Assembly (NCBI GenBank): GCA_023393125.1
Contig: JAEWMQ010000009.1
Coordinates: 1-64,000, forward strand
DNA length: 64,000 nt
Direction: 5' to 3'
From: Bacillota bacterium
Lineage (GTDB): Bacteria > Bacillota > Clostridia > Lachnospirales > Cellulosilyticaceae
Part shown: positions 51,542 through 60,262 of the stretch, piece by piece
Numbering within the stretch: the first letter of the stretch is position 1
Layout: every line of letters starts with the position of its first letter
Program-made: the position numbers and the translations under genes
The notes under the pieces: generated by a model
The model's input: the letters and a program-made list of their open reading frames with translations, nothing else
What the model was told of the DNA's origin: nothing
Database searches by the model: none

Positions 51542-53451
51542 TAAACTTCCTCTTTCTCAGTACTTTCATCTTTATGGCTGCGGTTTCTTTGCTCTAAATA
51601 TACTAATAACATTGAAATATCAGCTGGTGAAACCCCTGAAATACGTGAAGCTTGACCAATAGAAATTGGTCTTACTTGTTCAAGTTTTTGTTTAGCTTCA
51701 AGTCTTAAACTATAGACATCATTATAATTAATATCTGCTGGAATAAGTCTCTTTTCTAATTTTTTAAACTGCTCTACTTGACGCATTTGTCTTGTGATAT
51801 ATCCTTCATAACGTAATTCAATCATAACTTGTTCAATAACATCAAGTGGTAAATCTGGTCTATCTATATCTACTTCAGTAAAATCTTCATATTCCAGTTC
51901 TGGTCGTTTTAAAATTTCTGCTAATGCAATACCTGAACGAAGAGGTGTACTTCCTTTTTTCTCTAAAATAGCTTGTACTTTTTCACTTGTTCCCACATAT
52001 ACATGTTTTAATCTTTCAAGCTCGGCATCAATAGCTGATTTCTTAGCTGCAAAACGTTCATATCTTCCCTCTGATATAAGACCTGCTTCATAACCTTTCT
52101 TAGTTAAACGAAGGTCTGCATTATCTTGTCTAAGAAGTAATCTGTACTCAGCTCTTGATGTCATCATACGGTAAGGTTCCTTAGTTCCTTTAGTTACTAA
52201 GTCATCTATTAAAACACCTATATACCCCTCAGATCTATCAATAATCATAGGGTCTCTGCCATCTACTTTTAAAGCTGCATTAATACCTGCTACAAGACCT
52301 TGCGCTGCTGCTTCTTCATAACCAGAACTTCCATTCATTTGTCCTGCACTAAAGAAACCTTCGATAGCTTTAAGTTCAAGTGAATGTTTAAGCTGCATTG
52401 GATTAATGCAATCATATTCAATAGCATAACCAGTTCTCATGACTTCAACATTTTCCAGTCCTTTAAGTGTTCTAAGCATCGCAAGTTGAACTTCTTCTGG
52501 TAAAGATGAGCTCATTCCTTGAACATACATCTCTGTTGTATTTTCACCTTCTGGTTCAATAAATACTTGATGTCTTTCTTTATCTGCAAAACGTACTACT
52601 TTATCCTCAATTGATGGACAATATCTTGGTCCTGTTCCTTCTATAACACCAGAATACATTGGTGAACGATGTAAATTATCTCTAATAATTTGATGTGTCT
52701 TTTCATTTGTATAGGTTAAATAACATGGATGTTGATCTCTTTTAATATCATCTTCTTTGTTCTCGAAAGAAAATGGTACGATACGTTCATCTCCATGCTG
52801 TGGCTCCATTTTAGAAAAATCAACTGTTCTTGCATCAACTCGTGCTGGTGTTCCTGTTTTAAAACGTCTTAATTCAATGCCTAACTCTTTTAAGGCATCA
52901 CTTAGCTTATTAGAAGTTTTAAGACCATTAGGTCCTGTATATTCAATACATTCACCTGTAAGACATCTAGAGCGTACATAAGTACCACCAGCTAAAACAA
53001 TTGCCTTACATTCATATAATGCTCCTGTATTGGTTAATACACCTTTTACTTTCCCATCTTCTACCTTCACTTCAACAACTTCTTGTTGTTTAACCAGTAA
53101 GTTATCAATTTGTTCGAGTACTTTTTTCATCTCATGGGTATACTTAAATTTATCAGCTTGCGCTCTTAATGAGTGTACAGCCGGTCCTTTAGCTGTATTG
53201 AGCATACGAGATTGAATAAAGGTTCTATCAATATTCTTTCCCATCTCTCCGCCCAGTGCATCAATTTCTCTTACTAAATGCCCTTTTGAAGTTCCCCCTA
53301 TATTAGGATTACAAGGCATCATAGCTATACTATCTAATGACATCGTAAACATAATGGTTTTTTTGCCCATACGAGCTGCGGCAAGTGCGGCTTCACATCC
53401 TGCATGGCCACCTCCTATTACGACAATGTCTACTTTATCTGCAACGTACAT
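51541..53451 (-). CDS. mnmG: tRNA uridine 5-carboxymethylaminomethyl modification enzyme MnmG
   Basis: 636 aa from ATG 53451 with GTAGGAG about eight bases upstream. FAD-binding GGGHAGCEAALAAARMGKKT near the N-terminus, CNPNIGGTSKGHLVREIDALGG, and the conserved Cys in ARCLTGEC-like segment (about 270) with GTGPRYCPSIEDKVVRF. Partner of MnmE in making cmnm5U34 on tRNA. Helical C-terminus (about 540-636) binds MnmE and tRNA. Directly between mnmE and rsmG. Confidence 0.97.
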   Translation of the reverse strand: MYVADKVDIVVIGGGHAGCEAALAAARMGKKTIMFTMSLDSIAMMPCNPNIGGTSKGHLVREIDALGGEMGKNIDRTFIQSRMLNTAKGPAVHSLRAQADKFKYTHEMKKVLEQIDNLLVKQQEVVEVKVEDGKVKGVLTNTGALYECKAIVLAGGTYVRSRCLTGECIEYTGPNGLKTSNKLSDALKELGIELRRFKTGTPARVDARTVDFSKMEPQHGDERIVPFSFENKEDDIKRDQHPCYLTYTNEKTHQIIRDNLHRSPMYSGVIEGTGPRYCPSIEDKVVRFADKERHQVFIEPEGENTTEMYVQGMSSSLPEEVQLAMLRTLKGLENVEVMRTGYAIEYDCINPMQLKHSLELKAIEGFFSAGQMNGSSGYEEAAAQGLVAGINAALKVDGRDPMIIDRSEGYIGVLIDDLVTKGTKEPYRMMTSRAEYRLLLRQDNADLRLTKKGYEAGLISEGRYERFAAKKSAIDAELERLKHVYVGTSEKVQAILEKKGSTPLRSGIALAEILKRPELEYEDFTEVDIDRPDLPLDVIEQVMIELRYEGYITRQMRQVEQFKKLEKRLIPADINYNDVYSLRLEAKQKLEQVRPISIGQASRISGVSPADISMLLVYLEQRNRSHKDESTEKEEV

Positions 53452-53459
53452 TTTTTCTC

Positions 53460-54842
53460 CTACTTTCCTAAGCAAAATCTACTAAATAATTGGTTAATAA
53501 TCTCTTCTTTTAAAGATTCGCCTACTATCATCCCTAGATGTCCAAATGCATCATGTAAATCTATAGCTAAACAATCTTCTGGAAGCCCTAATTCAATGGC
53601 ATCTATTACTTTTTCTAAACTCTTAATTGCATTAATAAGAGATTGCTTTTGTCTTTGATTAGAGATGGTAGCTTCATTCTGAACAGTAGCATTACCTTTA
53701 ATAACAAAATTCTTCATTGCTTGTCTTAATTCATTAAGACCATACTGTTCTTTGGCTGAAACTTTAATAACTTCACCCATTCTAAAGTGAGTTTCCAACA
53801 TTTCCTGGGTAATATTATTTTCTAAATCAGTTTTATTAAAAATATAAATTACACGTTTATTTTTTACTTGATCTAATATTTCTAGATCTTTATCTAGTAA
53901 ACCTACATGACTATCTATTAACATTAATACTAAGTCGGCCTCTTCAATAGAAGATTTAGATCTTTCAACACCTATTTTTTCTACTATATCCTCTGTTTCT
54001 CTTATCCCTGCTGTATCTAATAATTGAAATGGTATACCATCAATATTTAAATAAGCTTCTACAACATCTCTTGTAGTCCCTGGGATATCAGTAACAATAG
54101 CCTTATTTTCTTCAAGTAAGGCATTTAATAACGATGATTTTCCAACATTAGGTCTACCTACAATAGCTGTTTTAACACCTTCTCTAATCATTTTTCCTGT
54201 ATCAGCTGTTCTTAAAAGTTCTTTTAACTCTTCTAATAGTTCTTTTAGTTCAACTTCAAAATCATTAGTAATTGGCTCATCATCATCATATTCTGGATAG
54301 TCAATAGATACCTCTATTCTAGCAATCACTTGAATTAAAGTGTCTTGATATTCTTTGATTTTCTTTGATAAGTTTCCTTCAAGTTGGCCTACCGCCTGTG
54401 ATAATGAGAGTTCTGTTTTAGATTCAATAATATCCATAATAGCTTCTACTTGTGCTAAATCTATACGCCCATTTAAGAAAGCTCTTTTAGTAAACTCTCC
54501 ATTATCAGCCATTCTTGCTCCAGCTTTAATAACTTCCATTAATACTGCATTTAATGGAACTGGACCTCCATGACAGTTAATTTCTATAATATCTTCTCTA
54601 GTAAAAGTTCTAGGTCCTTTCATTAACATGATTAGTACCTCATCTAGAACTTTACCACTATCACTTATAATATGTCCATAGGTAATTGTATGGGAATCTA
54701 CTTCCTTCAGAGATTTTTTGTTTGCCGCTCTAAATACTTTATCAACAATTTCTATTGTTTCTTTTCCACTTACTCTAATAATACCAATCCCACCCACGCC
54801 AATTGGAGTGGATATAGCTGCTATAGTATCTTCAAATAACAA
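53460..54842 (-). CDS. mnmE: tRNA modification GTPase MnmE
   Basis: 460 aa with a TTG start at 54842; an in-frame TGA lies just upstream, so the start cannot be earlier. N-terminal tetrahydrofolate domain, helical domain, and an inserted G domain: G1 GRPNVGKSS, DIPGTTRD, DTAGIRETED, NKTD. The C-terminal FCLGK gives the catalytic C-x-G-K end. Works with MnmG on wobble uridines. Ends 8 bases before mnmG. Confidence 0.97.
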   Translation of the reverse strand: MLFEDTIAAISTPIGVGGIGIIRVSGKETIEIVDKVFRAANKKSLKEVDSHTITYGHIISDSGKVLDEVLIMLMKGPRTFTREDIIEINCHGGPVPLNAVLMEVIKAGARMADNGEFTKRAFLNGRIDLAQVEAIMDIIESKTELSLSQAVGQLEGNLSKKIKEYQDTLIQVIARIEVSIDYPEYDDDEPITNDFEVELKELLEELKELLRTADTGKMIREGVKTAIVGRPNVGKSSLLNALLEENKAIVTDIPGTTRDVVEAYLNIDGIPFQLLDTAGIRETEDIVEKIGVERSKSSIEEADLVLMLIDSHVGLLDKDLEILDQVKNKRVIYIFNKTDLENNITQEMLETHFRMGEVIKVSAKEQYGLNELRQAMKNFVIKGNATVQNEATISNQRQKQSLINAIKSLEKVIDAIELGLPEDCLAIDLHDAFGHLGMIVGESLKEEIINQLFSRFCLGK

Positions 54843-54861
54843 AGTTATTCATCCTTTCTAA

Positions 54862-54892
54862 AAAAAAAACCAGTATTAAACTGGTTTTATCT
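54862..54892 (-). terminator. Terminator after jag
   Basis: AAAACCAGT / ACTGGTTTT stem with a five-base loop and a run of ten Ts on the minus strand, overlapping the jag stop codon. Confidence 0.85.
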
Positions 54893-55675
54893 ATATGATC
54901 TATTTTGATAGTTAGGAGTAATAACCACTCTTCTAAATGGTTCTTTACCTTCACTATGCGTTTTTACAATTTTACTATCTTGAAGTGCTGAATGAATGAT
55001 ACGACGATCATATGGATTCATTGGTTCAAGAATAACAGGTTTTCTTGTTTTTTGAGCTTTCTTACTAAGTTTATAAGCAAGATTCTTAAGAGTCTCTTCT
55101 CTTCTTGCTCTATAGTTCTCAGTATCTATCATAATTTTAATATATTCTTTTCTTTCTTTATTGGCAACAATATTAACAAGGTATTGAATGGCATCTAAAG
55201 TCTCGCCTCTCTTACCTATTATTGTACCCATATTTTTACCTTCTAAACAAATACTAATACGATTATTGTTTACTACCTCAGCGTTTACTGTACAGTCAAC
55301 ATTCATTTCTTTTAATAATTTACATAAGAAATCTTTGGCACGTTCTATGACTCTATTTAGTTCTTCTTTGGTTACTATAACAGCATCTTCTGAGTCTTTG
55401 ACTACTTCGGTTTTCTTAGTTGGTACTGGTTTTTCCTTAGTAATAGTCTCTACCTTTTCTTCAACTTTACTTACTTTAAACTCAAAATATTCTTTAGGTT
55501 CCTCTTCTTTAAGAGTAACTTTAACCTTTGCTTGTCTTGCACCTATTCCTAATAATCCTTTTGAACCTTTAGATATAACTTCAATATTTACTTCATCTGT
55601 ACTTGCTCCAAGTTCAATAAGAGCTTCTGTTATAGCTTCATCAACCGTTCTTGCTACTTTTTCAATAGATTTCAT
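54887..55675 (-). CDS. khpB: RNA-binding protein Jag/KhpB
   Basis: 262 aa from ATG 55675; the ATG at 55681 touches the GGGGGT ribosome site. Jag_N domain (1-60) with a variable charged linker (65-115), then a KH domain (LDAIQYLVNIVANK, GKRGETL at its turn) and an R3H domain ending RRVVITPNYQNRSYR. Binds small RNAs with KhpA in Firmicutes and affects cell elongation. Always follows yidC near the origin. Gap to yidC is about 50 bases. Confidence 0.92.
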   Translation of the reverse strand: MKSIEKVARTVDEAITEALIELGASTDEVNIEVISKGSKGLLGIGARQAKVKVTLKEEEPKEYFEFKVSKVEEKVETITKEKPVPTKKTEVVKDSEDAVIVTKEELNRVIERAKDFLCKLLKEMNVDCTVNAEVVNNNRISICLEGKNMGTIIGKRGETLDAIQYLVNIVANKERKEYIKIMIDTENYRARREETLKNLAYKLSKKAQKTRKPVILEPMNPYDRRIIHSALQDSKIVKTHSEGKEPFRRVVITPNYQNRSYR

Positions 55676-55732
55676 ATCCATACCCCCAACTGTTTATAGG
55701 TTTATTGTTTTACTACTTACCTTCATTTTGGG

Positions 55733-56917
55733 CTATTCTTGACTGTCTGCTTTCTTTTGAACAGGTACCTTTTTAATTACTTTTTTAGTATACGTTTTAG
55801 GCTTGTTATCACTCTCTACTAGAGTTTCTACTTTAGTTTCTGGCTTCTTTTCAACAGGAACTTTTTTCATTACTTTTTTAGTTTGAACTTTATTATTTTT
55901 TCTAGCCTCTTCACGTTCTTTTTCAAGCTGTGCATCAAGTTTTGCATCTTGCTTTTCTAGGATTTTATTAACAATCCATTGTTGTCCCATCATAATTACG
56001 TTCCCTGCAATCCAGTATAAAGCTAAACCAATAGGCATTGTGTATGCAAATACACCTGTCATAATTGGCATAACGATATTCATGGTTTTCATCATAGATT
56101 CCCCTGGATTTGCTGCACCATTATTTGAGCTAGCTGCTGCACTTTGAACTTGTCCATTTGCTGCCATAGTGATTTTTGTAAAAATGTATGTTGAGGCACC
56201 AGCAATAATAGGAATTAATATTGCCCACCATTGTGTGGTCATTAATACACTTGGTGTATCTACTACATTGAAACCTAAAAAGTTTTCAATATTATATTTA
56301 AGTTCTAAAGCAGGTTTTACAACATCCGCTGTACTACCCATGTTATTTAAAAACTCATTCCATTGTATTGTATTTAAATGACTTAAAAATTGACCTAATT
56401 GAACCTTATCACTTAAATCAAAGGTGGCACGAGTAGTCATCTCAATGTTACTTTTAAATGGCTCTAATAAACTTACGTAGTTTGACACAGAAGCCATAAT
56501 TTTATCTGCAATAATAGTGTATTCTTGACCTAATTTTGTAATGTATTTAGCTGGCTCACGTAATACATTAAATAAGGCCATAATAAGTGGTAATTGAATT
56601 AATAAAGGTAAACACCCTGCAAAAGGATTAATCTTATACTTTTTATATAAAGCCTGCATCTCTTGGCTTTGTTTAAGCTGAGATTCTTGATCCTTTTTTC
56701 CTTTATACTTGTTTTGTATCTTTTGCAGCTCTGGTTGAATCTTACTCATACCTCTAGAGGTTCTTTGAGAAGATAATTGAAGTGGTGTTAAAAGTACACG
56801 CGCTACTAATGTAAATAAAATAATTGAGATACCCAATGCAGCTACTGGAGATATCAGTACAACCCCATCAAAAATAAAGCTTAATATGGCACCAAAAATG
56901 TCATTAATAAATCCCAT
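55733..56917 (-). CDS. yidC: Membrane protein insertase YidC (OxaA/SpoIIIJ type)
   Basis: 394 aa. Gram-positive YidC, five membrane helices in a hydrophilic-grooved fold: TM1 near 20-45 is followed by the cytosolic helical hairpin KMSKIQPELQKIQNKYKGKKDQE, KYKINPFAGCLPLLIQLPLIMALF, and PSVLMTTQWWAILIPIIAGAS. Instead of ending after the last helix it carries about 70 residues of basic tail with two KKVIKKVPVxKK repeats (KKVMKKVPVEKK, KKVIKKVPVQKK), which likely contact the ribosome. No lipoprotein signal. Starts 10 bases after yidD. Confidence 0.95.
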   Translation of the reverse strand: MGFINDIFGAILSFIFDGVVLISPVAALGISIILFTLVARVLLTPLQLSSQRTSRGMSKIQPELQKIQNKYKGKKDQESQLKQSQEMQALYKKYKINPFAGCLPLLIQLPLIMALFNVLREPAKYITKLGQEYTIIADKIMASVSNYVSLLEPFKSNIEMTTRATFDLSDKVQLGQFLSHLNTIQWNEFLNNMGSTADVVKPALELKYNIENFLGFNVVDTPSVLMTTQWWAILIPIIAGASTYIFTKITMAANGQVQSAAASSNNGAANPGESMMKTMNIVMPIMTGVFAYTMPIGLALYWIAGNVIMMGQQWIVNKILEKQDAKLDAQLEKEREEARKNNKVQTKKVMKKVPVEKKPETKVETLVESDNKPKTYTKKVIKKVPVQKKADSQE

Positions 56918-56927
56918 TTTATTCCTC

Positions 56928-57185
56928 CTAGTTTTTCTTGTCGCTATTTTTTACCCTTTTCTCTGGTACTGGATCATACATAACTGGATGAAATGGATGG
57001 CATTTTAATATCCTCTTTACTCCAAGAAATGTGCCCTTTATAAAACCATGAATTTGAATAGCTTCATAAGTATATTGTGAACATGTTGGAGTAAACCTAC
57101 AGTGTCCTCCAAGCATAGGTGATATTCCTCTTTGATAAAATCTAATAAGTATAAGTGCTACCTTCTTTGGAATATCTAGCATCAT
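56928..57185 (-). CDS. yidD: Membrane protein insertion efficiency factor YidD
   Basis: 85 aa. KVALILIRFYQRGISPMLGGHCRFTPTCSQYTYEAIQIHGFIKG holds the conserved amphipathic helix and the Cys motif C-x-F-T-P-T-C-S-x-Y. Followed by a basic Lys-rich end. Helps YidC-dependent insertion at the inner face of the membrane. Between rnpA and yidC as in most bacteria. GAAAGG upstream of the ATGATG; the first ATG is chosen. Confidence 0.93.
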   Translation of the reverse strand: MMLDIPKKVALILIRFYQRGISPMLGGHCRFTPTCSQYTYEAIQIHGFIKGTFLGVKRILKCHPFHPVMYDPVPEKRVKNSDKKN

Positions 57186-57236
57186 TATAATCCTTTCTGT
57201 AGCAACAACAATGTCCTGCTAACTTAACATTACATA

Positions 57237-57575
57237 TTATACATGCACTTTATGTTGTTTTAATAAATTTATCAGCGAAGTAGAAATATCTTGATACGAT
57301 GCACCATTAGATGCCGATCTTGCAATAACTACAAAATCCCAACCTTCTTTTTCAATAAACTCTTCATTTAATCTATAACTTTCTCTAATGAGCCTGGTTA
57401 CGCGACTACGTACTACACTGTTTCCCACTTTTTTGCTCACAGAAATACCTAAGCGATTCTCAGGCAAGTTATTTTTATATTTATATACTACCAAATATTT
57501 ATTAGCTAAAGATCTTCCTTTTCTATATACAGTTCTAAATTCGTGGTTTTTCTTTAGTGACTGCGCATATTTCAT
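57237..57575 (-). CDS. rnpA: Ribonuclease P protein component
   Basis: 112 aa, basic. Helps the RNA subunit (rnpB, not in this window) cleave the 5' leader of pre-tRNA. YKNNLPENRLGISVSKKVGNSVVRSRVTRLIRESYRL contains the family motif, where RSRVTRLIRES is a mild variant of the usual RNRxKRxIRE. A hairpin at 57598-57632 separates it from rpmH. TAGGAG precedes the ATG. Confidence 0.95.
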   Translation of the reverse strand: MKYAQSLKKNHEFRTVYRKGRSLANKYLVVYKYKNNLPENRLGISVSKKVGNSVVRSRVTRLIRESYRLNEEFIEKEGWDFVVIARSASNGASYQDISTSLINLLKQHKVHV

Positions 57576-57597
57576 ACCTAGTACTCCTAAATTTTAT

Positions 57598-57632
57598 AGC
57601 AAAACAAGGCCACATAAGCGGCCTTGTTTTAT
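57598..57632 (-). terminator. Hairpin between rpmH and rnpA
   Basis: AAAACAAGGCCGCTT / ATGTGGCCTTGTTTT stem, overlapping the rpmH stop codon. The T-run is weak, so part of the RNA polymerase should read through into rnpA. Typical for this gene pair, where much more L34 than RnpA is needed. Confidence 0.7.
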
Positions 57633-57763
57633 GCTGTTAGTTTTTTTCTACCTTTTGCTCTTCTTCTAGCGAGTACCGCTCTACCATTTTTAGTTCTCAT
57701 TCTTTTACGAAAACCATGTTCTTTACTTCTTTGACGTTTCTTTGGTTGATAAGTCATTTTCAT
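57629..57763 (-). CDS. rpmH: 50S ribosomal protein L34
   Basis: 44 aa from ATG 57763. MTYQPKKRQRSKEHGFRKRMRTKNGRAVLARRRAKGRKKL is the textbook L34 sequence. AAAGGAGGT lies ahead of the ATG. First gene of rpmH-rnpA-yidD-yidC-jag. Promoter at 57910-57938, divergent from dnaA. Confidence 0.98.
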   Translation of the reverse strand: MKMTYQPKKRQRSKEHGFRKRMRTKNGRAVLARRRAKGRKKLTA

Positions 57764-57909
57764 TGCGAGCACCTCCTTTATTGGATAAGTTACCACACAA
57801 TATGCACATAAAATTGATAAATAGGCACTGCACATGTCCTATCTATCTTCACACCAATAATAAAAAATATTTACATTAAACTTATTAAATGTAAACAAGC
57901 ACTATGGAT

Positions 57910-57938
57910 AGTATAGAAGATTTATAATTTGTAGTCAA
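57910..57938 (-). promoter_or_regulatory. Promoter of rpmH
   Basis: Minus-strand TTGACT (57933-57938), 17-base spacer, TATACT (57910-57915). Leader about 140 bases. Confidence 0.75.
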
Positions 57939-58322
57939 GCCTTACTTCATATATTATCAGAATAAATAAATGGTAATTTAAATTTTCCTTTCCTTATATA
58001 TGCTATTTTATCTTTTACATATTTTTTTGTGTTTTACATGACAATATCTGAGATATCTTTCATTACTACTCCCTTTTTAACCTTACCTACTTTTTTAAAA
58101 GTTATTCCTCTCTTAATAGTACTTTTTTATACTTTTATCTATTCAGCAATTGATTCCCTCTATAAATAATACTTATTTTAGTTAAATTTTATCACCTTAT
58201 CTACTCTAACATATTTTATACTGCTCTATTTTAAAATTTAATTCTTTTGTATTCTTACACTTTTTAGTATATTATTTTTCTTTTTGCTATTGAAATATTT
58301 GTTTCTATCTTTATTACACAAA

Positions 58323-58648
58323 ATATCCACATGTTTTTTGACACCTTAGCTTGTGGATATTTTTCCTGTAAGGTTGATTTTCCACAAGTAATTTGATATT
58401 ATAAAATTACTTGTAGATAAGTTGTTAATTTCATTAAGTTATTCACATTCTGTTGATAAAGTTGTGTATAACTTATATTTTTTCCTTTTTTTTTGCATTT
58501 TTTAATGTTTTAAGGGCTTTTTCTATCTTAATAACTTTATCCACATATTGTTTAACACATCTATTTTACCCATTAAATTTTAAATTTTTATCATATATGT
58601 TGATTACTTTATGCACATGTTGACTATACTTTAATAACTTGTGCATAA
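58323..58648. other. oriC, left part: DnaA-box cluster upstream of dnaA
   Basis: Nine DnaA boxes (TTATCCACA or its complement, with at most one mismatch) at 58323, 58352, 58378, 58439, 58451, 58463, 58537, 58609 and 58640; the one at 58537-58545 is exact. They lie within 350 bases of the dnaA start in extremely AT-rich DNA, bounded by the rpmH promoter. This is the upstream half of a bipartite Firmicute origin and also the dnaA autoregulatory region. Confidence 0.9.
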
Positions 58649-58672
58649 ATAAATAAAATAGGAGGATTAAGT

Positions 58673-60013
58673 ATGTCGCCGCTGTATCAAAAGCAATGGG
58701 AAGCTATCCTTAGCATTATAGAACTTGAGACTTCAAGTGTTAGCTTCAACACTTGGTTTAAGGAAACTGAGCTCTTATCTATAGAAGAAAATACTCTCAT
58801 TATTAGCGTTAAAAACGAATTTACAAAAGAAATTCTTAATACACGCTACTTAGAGCTTATTCGTAATAGTGCTCTTCAAATTCTTAATAAGGATTACAAG
58901 ATAAAATTCGTGCTTCCAAATGAACAAACTACTACTGACCAAAAAGCTGCTAAAAGAAACCTTGAAATTCAGGACCCACTAAATAATCCTAGTAACTTAA
59001 ACCCTAGATACGTTTTTGATAGTTTCGTAGTAGGTAATAGTAACCGTATGGCTCATGCTGCAGCTTTAGCTGTTTCAGAAGCACCTGCTAGAGCTTATAA
59101 TCCGCTCTTTTTATATGGTGGTGTAGGTCTTGGTAAGACCCATCTTATGCATTCGATTGCTCACTATATTTTGGATCAAAACCCTAGCGCTAAAATTATC
59201 TATGCTTCTTCTGAAAAATTTACGAATGAGCTTATTAATTCGATTCGTGATGACAAAAACGAAAGCTTTCGTAATAAATATAGAAATATTGATGTGCTCT
59301 TAATAGATGATATTCAATTCATTACTGGTAAAGAACGTACTCAAGAAGAGTTCTTCCATACTTTTAATGCTCTTTATGAGGCTAATAAGCAAATTATTAT
59401 TTCTAGTGATCGTCCTCCTAAAGAAATTGCAACTTTAGAAGAACGTCTACGCTCTAGATTTGAATGGGGCCTTATTGCTGATATCCAGAGCCCTGATTTA
59501 GAAACTAGAATCGCTATTTTAAGGAAAAAAGCTGAAATAGAAAGTTTATCAGTACCTGAAGATGTTCTTTTATTCATTGCCAAAACTGTTATATCCAATA
59601 TTCGTGAGCTTGAAGGTGCTTTAAATCGTATTTTAGCCTTTTCTTCCCTCACTAATAAACCTATTACAGTTGAACTTGCTAATGAAGCTCTTAAAGATAT
59701 TATTTCTAAGGACAGGCCTAAAATTATTACAGCTGAATATATTCAAGAAACAGTTGCAACTTATTTTCACCTTAAACCTGAAGAACTTAGGTCTTCTAAA
59801 AGAACTCGTAATATAGCCTACCCAAGGCAAATTGCAATGTATCTTTGCCGAAAACTTACAGATCTTTCTCTCCCTAAAATTGGTGAAAAATTTGGTGGCC
59901 GTGATCATACCACTATTATTCATGGCTTTGAAAAAATCTCTAGGGAACTTCAAACTGATATTGAGCTTACTCAAATGCTCAATGAACTTGAATCTAAAAT
60001 TATAGCTAAATAA
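58673..60013 (+). CDS. dnaA: Chromosomal replication initiator DnaA
   Basis: 446 aa. Domain I (1-75), a short linker domain II (75-110), AAA+ domain III with Walker A GGVGLGKTHLMHSI (about 160-175), Walker B VLLIDDIQF, sensor I and the box VII arginine (RLRSRFEWG), and domain IV ending with GGRDHTTIIHG for DNA-box binding. Opens oriC and loads the helicase. AGGAGG lies eight bases before the ATG. First gene on the plus strand from the origin. Confidence 0.98.
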   Translation: MSPLYQKQWEAILSIIELETSSVSFNTWFKETELLSIEENTLIISVKNEFTKEILNTRYLELIRNSALQILNKDYKIKFVLPNEQTTTDQKAAKRNLEIQDPLNNPSNLNPRYVFDSFVVGNSNRMAHAAALAVSEAPARAYNPLFLYGGVGLGKTHLMHSIAHYILDQNPSAKIIYASSEKFTNELINSIRDDKNESFRNKYRNIDVLLIDDIQFITGKERTQEEFFHTFNALYEANKQIIISSDRPPKEIATLEERLRSRFEWGLIADIQSPDLETRIAILRKKAEIESLSVPEDVLLFIAKTVISNIRELEGALNRILAFSSLTNKPITVELANEALKDIISKDRPKIITAEYIQETVATYFHLKPEELRSSKRTRNIAYPRQIAMYLCRKLTDLSLPKIGEKFGGRDHTTIIHGFEKISRELQTDIELTQMLNELESKIIAK

Positions 60014-60050
60014 CTCTGTGTATATTCATGTGAAATAAACGTGAATGATT

Positions 60051-60262
60051 TGTGGATTATTTTTGTAGTTTTTTTTTGCTGTTAACAATGTGGATAAGCC
60101 TCAAGTAAAACTTCAACTCATCCACATGTGTATAAACATCATTTTTTATAACGCTATTAATGGCTTAAGGGGGTTATCCACAGTACCCACACCCCCTACT
60201 ACTATTATTGCTAAATTAACTTTAATAATTGTATTGGTTTTACACGAAAGGAGATATCCACA
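60051..60262. other. oriC, right part: DnaA boxes and DnaA-trio-like element before dnaN
   Basis: DnaA boxes at 60051, 60089 (exact), 60118, 60127, 60174 (exact), 60254. After the 60174-60182 box comes a GC-rich run ACCCACACCCC, then CTACTACTATTATTG at 60196-60210, which reads as repeated three-base units like the DnaA-trio of B. subtilis, followed by AT-rich DNA (60211-60240) that is a natural unwinding element. Confidence 0.85.

Noticed and set aside
55188..55742. 184-codon plus-strand frame opposite jag
   Set aside because: Antisense to a well-supported gene; Ser/Thr-rich composition is a mirror of the jag linker.
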